From Bacillus safensis (GTDB taxonomy: Bacteria; Bacillota; Bacilli; Bacillales; Bacillaceae), in the NCBI GenBank assembly GCA_030159235.1, contig BSBG01000002.1, forward strand, positions 186,001-250,000: a stretch of 64,000 bases of DNA. Direction: 5' to 3'. Shown here one piece after another: positions 8,818 through 17,285 of this stretch. A program made the translations under genes and the position numbers. Under the pieces are notes generated by a model. It was not told the DNA's origin. It searched no databases and was given only the letters and a program-made list of their open reading frames with translations. Each line of letters begins with the position of its first letter. The stretch's first letter is position 1.

Positions 8818-8855
8818 GTAAAAAACACCCCTTCTGTTGAAAGAAGAGGTGTCTT
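8818..8855 (-). terminator. Terminator of the YjcZ-type micro-gene
   Basis: On the minus strand, ACACCTCTTCTT / AGAAGGGGTGT with a short loop is followed by a run of T. It lies 15-50 bases after the stop codon of the 44-residue gene. Confidence 0.8.
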
Positions 8856-8869
8856 ATTTGCAAGGCTGT

Positions 8870-9004
8870 TCATTCCAAAAACCATAACCCTCCGCCTACG
8901 ACCAAAATGACCACAAGGAACACAACAAGAAAAGCGTAACCGATTCCTGCTCCTTGAGCTGGATAAGGCGAACACGCAGGGTAAGGATAAGGGCATCCCG
9001 ACAT
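8870..9004 (-). CDS. YjcZ-family sporulation micro-protein (44 aa)
   Basis: The 44-residue frame starts MSGCPYPYPACSPYPAQG and continues as one hydrophobic helix ending GGGLWFLE. The N-terminal Pro/Tyr/Cys-rich tail plus a single C-terminal membrane helix is the pattern of the tiny YjcZ/YczM-type transmembrane proteins found in many copies in Bacillus and expressed during sporulation. A strong site, AAGGAGGTAACTGAT, precedes the ATG, and a terminator follows. A second member is at 43610-43735. The exact function is unknown. Confidence 0.85.
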   Translation of the reverse strand: MSGCPYPYPACSPYPAQGAGIGYAFLVVFLVVILVVGGGLWFLE

Positions 9005-9082
9005 ATCAGTTACCTCCTTCTAGGATGATATACTGTTAGACTATGCTGGATGAATGGTCTTGTTTAGGCAGATAGCCATCAT

Positions 9083-9811
9083 TTAAAAATGTTTGATAAC
9101 ATCACGCTCTTTGATTTCGTTATAAATAATTCTCGCCCCTTTTGGCGTCATATGATTGCCGGAAGGGTCGATCAAACCCGACTGAATCAAAGCATTGTCA
9201 CTATCTTCACCAGCTTCTCGGATGAAAGCTTTCCAGTTGTCGACAAGCGGCACATGCTGATCCTTAGCTACTTCTCTGGTGATGTCATTATAAGAGTTTT
9301 GCCAAGCTCTTGCCCCGCCTCTCTCAGCAAAATAAGATGACTTATATCTAGAGTAATAATACAAGCCCTTTTTCCCGCCTTCTACAACAGGCACACAGGT
9401 CATGAGAATCGGGGTAATGCCTGCTTTTCTACTTTCAGAAATAAAGTAGGATAAATTTTCTTTAAACCGTTTTTTCGTCACTCGGGGATGTTTCCCGTCT
9501 AAAATCGCCGCATCATTCGTACCGAACATGATGAGGACGTAAGTTGGTTTCTGTTTTAAAATATCCTGCTCAAAGCGAAGCTTCGCATCTTCAGTCGTCT
9601 GCCCACCAATGCCTGCATTCTTCACTTGAATTTGGCCACGCTCGACGTTTTTCATAAGATTTACCCATTTTTCAGATGTTGGATAATCTCGAAAGTCCCA
9701 GTTTGATCCTCTTGTATTGCTGTCGCCAAATGCAATGACGCTTTCTTGTACTGGCTTTGAGCACCCAGTAGCAACACATAATAGGATGAAAAGAAAAACA
9801 TATTTCTTCAC
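9083..9811 (-). CDS. yqeF: YqeF, SGNH/GDSL-type lipoprotein esterase
   Basis: 242 residues from the GTG at 9811, with GGAGG 8 bases upstream. The N-terminus is a lipoprotein signal ending VATGC. SGNH blocks follow: FGDSNTRGS (nucleophile Ser), a Gly in NAGIGGQ, MFGTNDA (Asn), and the C-terminal Asp/His pair around DPSGNHMTPKG. Such enzymes hydrolyse small esters at the cell surface. It follows sda as in B. subtilis. The natural substrate is not known. Confidence 0.9.
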   Translation of the reverse strand: MKKYVFLFILLCVATGCSKPVQESVIAFGDSNTRGSNWDFRDYPTSEKWVNLMKNVERGQIQVKNAGIGGQTTEDAKLRFEQDILKQKPTYVLIMFGTNDAAILDGKHPRVTKKRFKENLSYFISESRKAGITPILMTCVPVVEGGKKGLYYYSRYKSSYFAERGGARAWQNSYNDITREVAKDQHVPLVDNWKAFIREAGEDSDNALIQSGLIDPSGNHMTPKGARIIYNEIKERDVIKHF

Positions 9812-9895
9812 AACATTCACCTCCAAAAGCCCTCTTCATATAGTAAACGACAAGACTTTTGGTTTCAATGAATGACTGTTTTTGACGAATGCTTT

Positions 9896-10636
9896 CTATT
9901 GCAGTTGAACAGGCCTATATGCATTGTGATGATGCAGCAATTCACTTACTTTCACAAATTCATAGCCTCTCTGCTTTAATTCAGGAATCACTTGTTTCAG
10001 TGCTTCTACCGTTTGCTTCCGGTTTCCCCCGCCATCATGTAAAAGAATGATATCGCCGCCCTGAATATGATCAATAATCCGGCTCGCAATTTTATGCGCG
10101 CCTGGTCTTGACCAGTCCTTCGGATCTTGCGTAAAGGACCACATGACCACATCATAACCTTGCTTTGACAAAATGCGGAATGATTTCATTGTTAAGCGTC
10201 CACCAGGAGGGCGAAATAATAAGGGACCGCCAGGCTGGAGTGAAGCGATATGAGCCGCTGATTCTTTTAATTCCTGCTTAATTTCCTTTGATGACAACAG
10301 GTCAAAATACGTATGATTCATTGTATGATTGCCGAGTTCATTTCCTTCGTCCACCATCCGTTCTGCGATCATTGGATATGCATGAATCCGGCTCCCTACA
10401 ACAAAAAAGCTGGCATTCACTTGATGCTCCTTCAGCACATCCAATATTTGATTCGTGTACACTGGATGAGGTCCATCATCAAAGGTGATCGCAATTTTTT
10501 TCCGTTCCGCTCTCATGTCCCAAAAGGCACGTCCCGTTTTTTCTAGATCGACTCGTTTTAATGTATGTGCCTCTATTTCATTAGGAACAAAAGTGCATAA
10601 CAGCAATATACACATCAAAATATGCAGCCCTCTCAT
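9896..10636 (-). CDS. Secreted polysaccharide deacetylase (NodB domain)
   Basis: 246 residues from the ATG at 10636, with GGAGGAGG upstream. A signal peptide (about residues 1-23) precedes a NodB homology domain: TFDDGPHP (catalytic and metal Asp), the metal-binding HTMNH, RPPGGR and LLHDGG. Family members remove N-acetyl groups from peptidoglycan or other N-acetylglucosamine polymers. It most resembles the YheN/PdaA-like group by length, but I cannot assign the exact orthologue. It lies between yqeF and a rap gene, a position not found in B. subtilis 168. Confidence 0.85.
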   Translation of the reverse strand: MRGLHILMCILLLCTFVPNEIEAHTLKRVDLEKTGRAFWDMRAERKKIAITFDDGPHPVYTNQILDVLKEHQVNASFFVVGSRIHAYPMIAERMVDEGNELGNHTMNHTYFDLLSSKEIKQELKESAAHIASLQPGGPLLFRPPGGRLTMKSFRILSKQGYDVVMWSFTQDPKDWSRPGAHKIASRIIDHIQGGDIILLHDGGGNRKQTVEALKQVIPELKQRGYEFVKVSELLHHHNAYRPVQLQ

Positions 10637-10746
10637 TCGACCGCCTCCTCCACAGAACATCATTACAGATTAAATTGCCCGCTTTCTAAACAATTCATGC
10701 AAACTTCATGAGTATATGCGTGTTCTTTCTGTCTTCTTTTTCACAT

Positions 10747-10778
10747 AAAAAAAGCCGGCCATACTGGCCCGCTTTTTG
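10747..10778 (-). terminator. Terminator downstream of rap
   Basis: AAAAAGCCGGCC, 5-base loop, GGCCCGCTTTTT (one bulge), with T runs in both directions. It lies about 40 bases after the rap stop codon. Confidence 0.85.
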
Positions 10779-10817
10779 TTTCACGTTTGGTTTCTCTCTT
10801 CAACTGTCGAACGTTGC

Positions 10818-11939
10818 TTAGAATTCATACAGACACTCTCCTTCTTGGATTTGATTTTGAGCCCATAATAATTTCTGATAATACTGGTTGGACTTCTTGT
10901 ATTGTTGAGAGGCTTCTAAGGCTGTTGCAATTTCTAGTGAGATGTCCTCTATATAAGAGTATAGGCTAAGTTTTTCCAAATAATCAATGGTTTTTTGCAG
11001 TTGGTCTTCATTGATTTCCTGAACATACAAAGCATCCAGATACTCAAACATATGACAGAACAGCTGGTCTTCATGCTTCTTTGCGGCCAACTTCCCATCT
11101 TCTAATATGCGCAGCGCATCCGCCTGTTCATTCTGTCTAAAAAGCAGCTTCGCCAGCGTATAGAGCGTATGCGGAAGCGTTGGGAGTACCTCTTTGCGGG
11201 CAAGATCAGCGGATTCCGTTAAATATCGTTCCGCTTCCTCTCTATAGCCCAGCTCGCCATAGCATTTCCCTAAATTATAGAGCGCTGAACTGTATATGCG
11301 TGGGTGATCAATTTGAGAAGCGAGCTGTTTTGCCTTTTTTAAATGAGGCAGTGCCCGGTCCTTTCGTTTTAAATCTTGATAGTTTCCTGAGATGACAAAT
11401 AGGCACTGAATGATGCGAATGGTATACGCATCATGCTGATCGTATATTTCCAGCGCCTTTAAAATATGGTGCATGGAGACATGTGTTTGTTTCATTATAT
11501 AGTAGGCTTCTGCTACTTTAAAATGAAACTCCGCCTGTTCAATATCATCAAATACCATAGACAGCTGCTTTTCTGCCACTCGATAATATTTGACGGCTTC
11601 TAAATATTCTTTTTGACTAAATTCATGCATGCCACGAAAAAATGCATGGTAATAATGCAGCATATCAGATAACTCATGATTGGAATTTTCGATTTTATCG
11701 ACAAGATTAGATACTGAGAAAGGTTGATATTTTGAAGGGTGTATATAGTCAAGCATGATTTGGTGCCGAAAACACATGAGCTGATAATAAATCAGTAAAT
11801 GTTGGTCCTCTTCCATTCGTTCAATTTCCGCTTCGACTTCCGCTTTCAAGATTTCCGCATCTGGCACACTGAACTGCCGTATCATTCGATACCATTCATT
11901 AATTTTCATACCTACATGTGAAGAAAGAACCTTCCCCAT
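10818..11939 (-). CDS. Rap-family TPR regulator (response regulator aspartate phosphatase type)
   Basis: 373 residues, the usual Rap length, from the ATG at 11939 (AAGGAAGGGG upstream). The N-terminal three-helix bundle has KINEWYRMIRQFSVPDAE, typical of Rap proteins, and the rest is a chain of tetratricopeptide repeats (for example ALPHLKKAKQLA and YNLGKCYGELGYREEA). Rap proteins dephosphorylate Spo0F or block ComA and are switched off by short Phr peptides. No phr gene overlaps or follows the stop codon; the next 180 bases hold only a terminator. It therefore looks like an orphan Rap. The target cannot be told from sequence. Confidence 0.9.
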   Translation of the reverse strand: MGKVLSSHVGMKINEWYRMIRQFSVPDAEILKAEVEAEIERMEEDQHLLIYYQLMCFRHQIMLDYIHPSKYQPFSVSNLVDKIENSNHELSDMLHYYHAFFRGMHEFSQKEYLEAVKYYRVAEKQLSMVFDDIEQAEFHFKVAEAYYIMKQTHVSMHHILKALEIYDQHDAYTIRIIQCLFVISGNYQDLKRKDRALPHLKKAKQLASQIDHPRIYSSALYNLGKCYGELGYREEAERYLTESADLARKEVLPTLPHTLYTLAKLLFRQNEQADALRILEDGKLAAKKHEDQLFCHMFEYLDALYVQEINEDQLQKTIDYLEKLSLYSYIEDISLEIATALEASQQYKKSNQYYQKLLWAQNQIQEGECLYEF

Positions 11940-12163
11940 GTTCCGAAAAAACCCCTTCCTTTTCGGTCTAATATTACATATTTTAGCACGCTTCTTGACC
12001 GCCAAGCACCGCAAAGAAACCGCAAACATATGAGAGTGGCTGTAAAAAGAGACGAACATTTTTCGAAAAAGATGATTTTTTCATCGTACAGACACAGACA
12101 ATCCCTCCTCCACATACATTTGAGAATATAGGCAGTGGCCTAAACATGGTGGAGGTGAAAATC

Positions 12164-12889
12164 GTGGCAGGAGTATTTACAGCGATGGGATTGATGGTCA
12201 AAGAATTGGTGTTTTTAGTGTCCTATGTCAAAAACAATGCCTTTCCACAGCCCCTTTCGGGAGATGATGAAAAAAAATACTTAGCCCTCATGGCACAGGG
12301 CGATGAACACGCAAGAAACATGCTGATTGAACATAACCTTCGGCTCGTCGCCCATATTGTAAAGAAATTTGAAAATACCGGGGAAGACGCTGAAGACCTC
12401 ATCTCCATCGGGACGATCGGACTCATTAAAGCCATCGAAAGCTATTCCTCTGGAAAAGGAACAAAGCTGGCAACGTATGCGGCGCGGTGTATAGAGAATG
12501 AAATTCTTATGCATTTACGCGCGCTCAAAAAGACAAAAAAGGATGTCTCCTTGCATGACCCCATCGGCCAGGATAAAGAAGGCAACGAGATTTCATTAAT
12601 TGATGTCTTAAAATCCGAAAATGAAGATGTGATTGATACCATTCAGCTCAACATGGAGCTTGAAAAAGTAAAGGAGTATATCGACATTCTCGACGGCCGA
12701 GAAAAAGAAGTCATCGTCGGCCGGTTCGGCCTTGATTTAAAGAAAGAAAAAACGCAGCGGGAAATAGCAAAGGAGCTCGGGATATCGCGGAGCTATGTGT
12801 CCCGTATTGAGAAGCGGGCGCTGATGAAGATGTTTCATGAGTTTTACCGGGCAGAGAAGGAGAAACGGAAGCGGGAGAAGGGGAAGTGA
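12164..12889 (+). CDS. sigK: Pro-sigma-K, mother-cell sporulation sigma factor (uninterrupted)
   Basis: 241 residues from the GTG at 12164, with GGAGGTG upstream. The short hydrophobic pro-sequence (about residues 1-20) is present, followed by sigma region 2 ([31 protein letters not shown]) and region 4 ([22 protein letters not shown]). Sigma-K drives late mother-cell genes after SpoIVFB removes the pro-sequence. In B. subtilis 168 the gene is split by the skin element into spoIVCB and spoIIIC; here one continuous frame spans the junction, so no skin insertion is present. Confidence 0.97.
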   Translation: MAGVFTAMGLMVKELVFLVSYVKNNAFPQPLSGDDEKKYLALMAQGDEHARNMLIEHNLRLVAHIVKKFENTGEDAEDLISIGTIGLIKAIESYSSGKGTKLATYAARCIENEILMHLRALKKTKKDVSLHDPIGQDKEGNEISLIDVLKSENEDVIDTIQLNMELEKVKEYIDILDGREKEVIVGRFGLDLKKEKTQREIAKELGISRSYVSRIEKRALMKMFHEFYRAEKEKRKREKGK

Positions 12890-12912
12890 AAATGAACTCG
12901 TTCCAACTTCTA

Positions 12913-12948
12913 ATAAAAACAGACCTTGTTGGGTCTGTTTTTATTTTA
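12913..12948 (+). terminator. Terminator downstream of sigK
   Basis: AAAAACAGACC, TTGTT loop, GGGTCTGTTTTT followed by T-rich sequence, 25 bases after the sigK stop codon. Confidence 0.9.
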
Positions 12949-13007
12949 TTAACACGATTTAGCCCACATACACAGAAAAAAAGTTATATCATGTTTTTAA
13001 TCTTCAT

Positions 13008-13298
13008 TTAGTCCACTATACCATTTTCTTTTAAAAAACACTCAAATAATTGATGACCTTTCTCTTCGATTTGATCATCTTCAATTGAATATTCCACTAC
13101 GAATAAGCCTAAATGATCGTATTCCTCATAACTCTTTAAAAGAGTTATGCCATAACTTTTCTGATCAAAAAACAATAACCATCTTCCTGTTTCTAAACTC
13201 TTAAAAAACACGCCTTCATAATCACAACCATGCTCATAATATCCTACATGTAAATGCATGGTATCATCTAAACTATGTATTCTTTCATCGGTACACAT
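13008..13298 (-). CDS. Hypothetical acidic protein, 96 aa
   Basis: A small acidic soluble protein with no recognised motif. GGGAG lies 10 bases before the ATG; an internal Met at residue 14 is an alternative start. It follows an Imm1-like gene by 15 bases in the same direction, so the two are probably co-transcribed. The mix of aromatic and acidic residues is common in toxin-immunity proteins, but this is only a guess from context. Confidence 0.6.
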   Translation of the reverse strand: MCTDERIHSLDDTMHLHVGYYEHGCDYEGVFFKSLETGRWLLFFDQKSYGITLLKSYEEYDHLGLFVVEYSIEDDQIEEKGHQLFECFLKENGIVD

Positions 13299-13313
13299 CT
13301 TAATTTTACTCCC

Positions 13314-13730
13314 TTAACTTTCCACATCATGCTGAAAATCAATATTCCTCAACTCGACCCATTCAACAAAGTCAGGTACCTTTTTTGTCGTCAAAAAGTG
13401 TTGGACGATTTGATAAGCCTGATGACGGTCGACATAGCTGCACGATGGCACATACAAGGGTGCTCCTGCTACGAAATGCTCGATGGTTTCGATCTTTTCT
13501 ACCTTTTTAAAAGGGACCAAAAAATCTGGATATCTGATGATAAAAAACCCATGTGGTTTAGTATAAAAGAAAACTAGACTTTCAGATTCCCAATCTTCCT
13601 CTATCTCAATGGAAGATTCCCCGTTTCCTTGTTTCCAATACTCTTCACCCTCCTGAAAGAAGATCTTTTTCATGAATTCTTCTCCCGGATTTTCTACTGG
13701 AGCTCCGGTGGGTCCGTAGTACAAATACAT
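13314..13730 (-). CDS. Imm1-like immunity family protein (tentative)
   Basis: 138 residues from the ATG at 13730, with AAGGAG 8 bases upstream. A beta-rich N-terminal half (YYGPTGAPVENPG near the start) is followed by a helix and the segment AYQIVQHFLTTKKVPDFVEW. This Ala-x-x-x-x-x-x-Phe-Leu ... Pro-x-x-x-x-Trp ending resembles the C-terminus of Imm1 proteins, which protect against deaminase-type polymorphic toxins. No toxin gene lies nearby, so it would be an orphan immunity gene. The family call is tentative; that it is a real gene is likely. Confidence 0.5.
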   Translation of the reverse strand: MYLYYGPTGAPVENPGEEFMKKIFFQEGEEYWKQGNGESSIEIEEDWESESLVFFYTKPHGFFIIRYPDFLVPFKKVEKIETIEHFVAGAPLYVPSCSYVDRHQAYQIVQHFLTTKKVPDFVEWVELRNIDFQHDVES

Positions 13731-13765
13731 CAATATCGCTCCTTCATGCCTATATCAACTTGAAC

Positions 13766-14191
13766 TTAACCAATTGTTCTATTTCCTTCAAATTTATAAA
13801 AAGCTTGTGTTTGTTCGTTTAATTTTAGCATGTGATATAGCTTTGGGTTTAGCTTTTGAAAGACTTGGGTGCTGACCCATCTTACTTCTTCAATATCATG
13901 ATCCGGATCTAGAATGGTCATCTGTCCACCGGTGATTTCGGCAAAGAAGATCATCATCAGCGCATGATGCTTTTTATCCTGAAAGAATGCTTCCCTAACC
14001 GAATGAAGGTCATTTACTTTGACAAGATACCCTGTCTCTTCTCTCACTTCACGGATGACAGCCTGCTGCAGGTGTTCACCCTTTTCCACAGCACCGCCCG
14101 GAAGTTCCCAGTACCCCTTTACATTCTTGACCGTTAATATATTTTCTTCTTTGTCATAAATAAGAGCTGATACGACGTCTACTCGTTTCAA
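13766..14191 (-). CDS. NUDIX hydrolase
   Basis: 141 residues from a TTG start with GAGGGGGGG upstream. The NUDIX box is complete: GGAVEKGEHLQQAV followed by REVREETGY (Gly, then the REx2EE core that binds metal). The strand before it (DVVSALIYDKEENIL) is typical of MutT/YjhB-like members. These enzymes cleave nucleoside diphosphates linked to another group. The specific substrate cannot be inferred. It lies just upstream of the Imm1-like gene, in the same direction. Confidence 0.88.
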   Translation of the reverse strand: MKRVDVVSALIYDKEENILTVKNVKGYWELPGGAVEKGEHLQQAVIREVREETGYLVKVNDLHSVREAFFQDKKHHALMMIFFAEITGGQMTILDPDHDIEEVRWVSTQVFQKLNPKLYHMLKLNEQTQAFYKFEGNRTIG

Positions 14192-14310
14192 GTGAACCCC
14201 CCCCTCACTCATTCTCTGTTCACATCAATTGTCTAATATATGACACGAACTGTTCATTTTTTCTATTCTTATTATACTGTATCCTGGATACAAGATAATG
14301 GAGCGGGAGC

Positions 14311-14351
14311 AAAAAAATAAAACCTCACTCTACCAGCAGGAGGTTTTTTAG
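14311..14351 (-). terminator. Terminator of the 63-aa membrane protein gene
   Basis: On the minus strand, ACCTCC ... GAGGTTTTATTTTTTT: a short stem (AACCTC / GAGGTT) followed by a long T-rich tract, 13 bases after the stop codon at 14364. Confidence 0.65.
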
Positions 14352-14363
14352 AAAGCAATCATC

Positions 14364-14555
14364 TCAGCGTTTCTCATCAAATAACATATATCTAATTTTC
14401 CGAATATAATGGAGCGCAATATGAACGAGGCATAAAATGAGCCCAATCATTGCAAGAATATAGATAGGCAGCATCAAACCAGGTACATAGTTTATGACAA
14501 ATGCTAAACTAAACGCTGTCAGCATATATATGCTGATCAATCTCATCAATACCAT
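14364..14555 (-). CDS. Small membrane protein, 63 aa
   Basis: Two predicted membrane helices (about residues 4-24 and 28-48) with a short turn and a basic C-terminal tail (HYIRKIRYMLFDEKR) likely facing the cytoplasm. GGGAGGG lies 6 bases before the ATG, and a terminator follows. No family recognised. Confidence 0.7.
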   Translation of the reverse strand: MVLMRLISIYMLTAFSLAFVINYVPGLMLPIYILAMIGLILCLVHIALHYIRKIRYMLFDEKR

Positions 14556-14607
14556 TCGAAGCCCTCCCTTTCTACACTCACTTTAACATATTTTCACATT
14601 TAATCTT

Positions 14608-14641
14608 AAAAAAAGATGCGAATTTTTGTAAATTCGCATCT
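14608..14641 (-). terminator. Terminator of pdaC
   Basis: GATGCGAATTT / AAATTCGCATC, perfect 11-base stem with a 4-base loop, followed on the minus strand by a T7 run. Confidence 0.9.
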
Positions 14642-14652
14642 TCATGACGTAT

Positions 14653-16056
14653 TCAATTCCTCTTTTTCGCTCGCGCTTCCTTCCACTGCTCAAGCTCCGA
14701 GACTGTCAGTAATTGATATCCTTGTCTGGTCAATTCCTTGATAATCGTGACAGCTGCGTTTGCTGAAGTGTCATAGATGTCGTGCATTAAGACGGTTTCT
14801 CCGCTCGATGCATGTGTAAGAATGTAGTCGGCGACGTATTGGCTGTTGCGATATTTCCAGTCTTCAGGATCTACGTCCCAAAGTGTGACTTTCATGTTGA
14901 CTGCTTCGTTGATTTGCCCGTTTGTTCCACCATATGGCGGTCTAAAGTGAGTCGGTGTGAATCCGCCTGCTTTTTCAATGATTTGCTGCGTCTCTTCTAC
15001 TTGTTTGATGGCTTGTTTTAATGGCAGTCTTGTGAGTAAAGGATGGCTATAGGAATGATTTCCGATTTCATTTCCACCTTTTCTGATTTCACCTAGCATA
15101 TCGGGATAATATTGAACCCTGCTTCCTAGTACAAAAAATGTCGCATGGCCTTTGTTTTCTTTTAAAGCTTTTAAAATTTTTGAGGTCGTTGATGGATTAG
15201 GACCATCATCAAATGTAAGGGCAATGGCTTTTTGATTTGGGTTGAACACTGCCTGTTTTGGTAATTTTACGATCTTTCTTTTTGGAATCGGTTCTTTTTT
15301 CTCATTTTTATTGTTTTCTTTATTGATATATTCTGGCTTTAACATTCCTTTAAGCAGGGTTTTCTTAATCGCCAGCACTTGAGGGCCTTGATTGTCTGGT
15401 GCGATTTGTCCTGCTGGAAAGTAGAATTCAATAAAACGATCTTTGATGGCAAAATACTGATAATGCTCTGCCGCAGGAAACGTTCCTTCTTTGAGCAAAT
15501 CCTCATTTTTAGCAAGAGAGTGATCCTTTTTTAACTCCTCATATGTCATATGAGACAGTTTTTGCAGACTTTCTTTTTTTGATAAAAATAGATCATCTAT
15601 CGATAAAAAATGCTGTTTCTTGAAATCAAAGTTGAACATCTTCGTTTGATGTACGCCTTTTACTCCGCCTTTCAATTCATATGTATTGAATTTGACCGCA
15701 ACGGTTTGCTTGGCATAATGAGTGATCTCGTAATCTATGTTTAATTCGTATCGATTCTCTTCATCGACATCGCTTGCTTCGCTAAATGATGTTTTGAATT
15801 TGTCCAGCGCTGTTTCTGCAAATTTTTTCATCTCTTGATCTAGCTTTTTTTGATGAAACACTGGATAGTTGACAGCATATCTCATATATCTCCCGTCATT
15901 CACGAGGGTGACAATTTCAACATCTTTATAGCTCGCATCTGGTTCTACTTTCTTCTTCTCTGTCCCGCTAGCCTGCTGATTATGATAAAACGCAGCGATC
16001 CCGATGATGACCGCAAGTCCGCATAGGACGAGACTGACTTTCCATTTGATTGACAC
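14653..16056 (-). CDS. pdaC: PdaC-like peptidoglycan deacetylase with N-terminal DUF4163/DUF3298 region
   Basis: 467 residues, equal to B. subtilis PdaC (YjeA). The start is GTG at 16056 with GAGGAG upstream. An N-terminal membrane anchor (about 5-25) is followed by a DUF4163/DUF3298 region (about 40-225), a Lys-rich linker, and a C-terminal NodB domain (about 270-455) with TFDDGPNP, HSYSH, RPPYGG and LMHDIY. PdaC deacetylates N-acetylmuramic acid in peptidoglycan. It is a single-gene unit with its own terminator; in B. subtilis it lies elsewhere in the chromosome, so its position here is not ancestral to both. Confidence 0.9.
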   Translation of the reverse strand: MSIKWKVSLVLCGLAVIIGIAAFYHNQQASGTEKKKVEPDASYKDVEIVTLVNDGRYMRYAVNYPVFHQKKLDQEMKKFAETALDKFKTSFSEASDVDEENRYELNIDYEITHYAKQTVAVKFNTYELKGGVKGVHQTKMFNFDFKKQHFLSIDDLFLSKKESLQKLSHMTYEELKKDHSLAKNEDLLKEGTFPAAEHYQYFAIKDRFIEFYFPAGQIAPDNQGPQVLAIKKTLLKGMLKPEYINKENNKNEKKEPIPKRKIVKLPKQAVFNPNQKAIALTFDDGPNPSTTSKILKALKENKGHATFFVLGSRVQYYPDMLGEIRKGGNEIGNHSYSHPLLTRLPLKQAIKQVEETQQIIEKAGGFTPTHFRPPYGGTNGQINEAVNMKVTLWDVDPEDWKYRNSQYVADYILTHASSGETVLMHDIYDTSANAAVTIIKELTRQGYQLLTVSELEQWKEARAKKRN

Positions 16057-16198
16057 AATGATTCTCCTCTCGTGATGCCGTCATGTGACGTGTGTTTGTA
16101 GGATAGACTTTGCAAGCCCCCTTTTTAGTTTGCAAAACACACATTTGTCACATTTTTGACATATTTTTAGAGAGGAATAGAAAAAAGGACTCGATTTC

Positions 16199-16765
16199 TT
16201 AGTCCTTTGATGACTTTTGCATATATAGTTGAAATAATTTCGTTTCTTCATCAATTGAACGAGCTTGATCAAATGCCGCTCTGACCGTTTTTGTATTGTT
16301 AATGAGCTCGTAAAGCATGGTCAGAACAAAGATAAATGCTGCATTCCCATCAATGTAATCATCCGGCGCTGTATAAGATGCGGCCCCTGCCTCTAAGAAG
16401 GCATCTGCTAGTTTTTTCTCTCCGAGTGTACAGCCTGTAGAGATGACGTGAACGCCTTTTAAGGAGGCATACCGCTTCATTTCATCCGCTCCAAAAGCTG
16501 CACCTCTAGGCTCTTCATCTTCGTAGACATCTTCCCCTAATTTCGGCATGAGAAATGCTCCTTCTTCTCCGTGAAACGATAGAAGAATGTAATCTATTTC
16601 TCCTCTATTTTTTCCAGATAACACATTGATCAGATCATTCGGTCTTCCGATCCAATGCATATCGACTTTCACGCCGAAGTTTTCAAGTGCTGCACGCAGT
16701 GCAAAGGATTCCAGCTCACTATTGGGTCCTGCTGCTAATGTGATGCGCATGGCCTGTTGATCCAC
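16199..16765 (-). CDS. Small caspase-like (His/Cys dyad) protein, tentative
   Basis: 188 residues from a GTG with GGAGGAG 6 bases upstream; an in-frame ATG five codons later is an alternative. The sequence alternates beta strands and helices. A hydrophobic strand ends in a His (IDYILLSFHGEEG, His about 65), and a second strand ends in a Cys (VHVISTGCTLGE, Cys about 112). This strand-His-Gly and strand-x-x-Cys arrangement with about 47 residues between is the layout of the caspase/clostripain fold. The remainder (DGNAAFIFVLTMLYELI) fits a following helix. No partner domain is fused. The start is 16 bases after the stop of the acetyltransferase gene, so the two may be co-transcribed. Function unknown. 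Confidence 0.6.
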   Translation of the reverse strand: MDQQAMRITLAAGPNSELESFALRAALENFGVKVDMHWIGRPNDLINVLSGKNRGEIDYILLSFHGEEGAFLMPKLGEDVYEDEEPRGAAFGADEMKRYASLKGVHVISTGCTLGEKKLADAFLEAGAASYTAPDDYIDGNAAFIFVLTMLYELINNTKTVRAAFDQARSIDEETKLFQLYMQKSSKD

Positions 16766-16781
16766 TTCTATCTCCTCCAGA

Positions 16782-17285
16782 CTATGATAAAAATAAAACC
16801 ATTTTTTCCTCATCTGTATATGTATCCGTCCATTTTAGTGCTTTTTCTTCGACAGCGTACGACTCAAATCCAACAGAGCGATACAGCCGTTTGGCTGGGT
16901 GATTAGTTGTCACCACCGACAAATAAATTTGTTCAATGTCCTGCCGTTCTCGCGCAAAGGAAAGAGCTTTCGTCATTAAGGCCTTGCCTGCTCCCATTTC
17001 GCGGGCATCAGCTGTTACATACATCGCTGTCAAATTCGCTCGGTGCTTTAACTTCTGCAAGGTTTCTTGAATGAGCGTGACCGCCCCCACAAGCTGCCCT
17101 TGATGAAATGCGCCAAACGTCCACACAGACTGTGCCGAAGCAAAGCGCGCTCTGTATTTTTCCTTTGTATTCATTTGCTCTTCCTCATAGCTCATCGCAA
17201 ACCCCTCTGGATTTAATCGCAGTGCTTCTAGTCTGAGTGTTGCATATTCTTCGGCATCATCTTGTGTTAACAATCGAATATTCAG
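16782..17285 (-). CDS. GNAT-family N-acetyltransferase with probable CTG start
   Basis: 167 residues if translation begins at the CTG at 17285, which has GGAGGCGG 4-5 bases upstream and gives the typical GNAT N-terminus LNIRLLTQDDAEEY. The longer frame to 17381 adds 32 residues that overlap the terminator of the next gene and do not look like GNAT sequence. The acetyl-CoA binding motif A is TADAREMGAGKALM, and motif B has NHPAKRLYRSVGFESY. Substrate unknown. It is followed at 16 bases by the caspase-like gene. Confidence 0.82.
   Translation of the reverse strand: MNIRLLTQDDAEEYATLRLEALRLNPEGFAMSYEEEQMNTKEKYRARFASAQSVWTFGAFHQGQLVGAVTLIQETLQKLKHRANLTAMYVTADAREMGAGKALMTKALSFARERQDIEQIYLSVVTTNHPAKRLYRSVGFESYAVEEKALKWTDTYTDEEKMVLFLS

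Noticed and set aside
12900-13000. Possible skin-element boundary after sigK
   Set aside because: sigK is complete and followed by its own terminator; no recombinase or phage genes are present.
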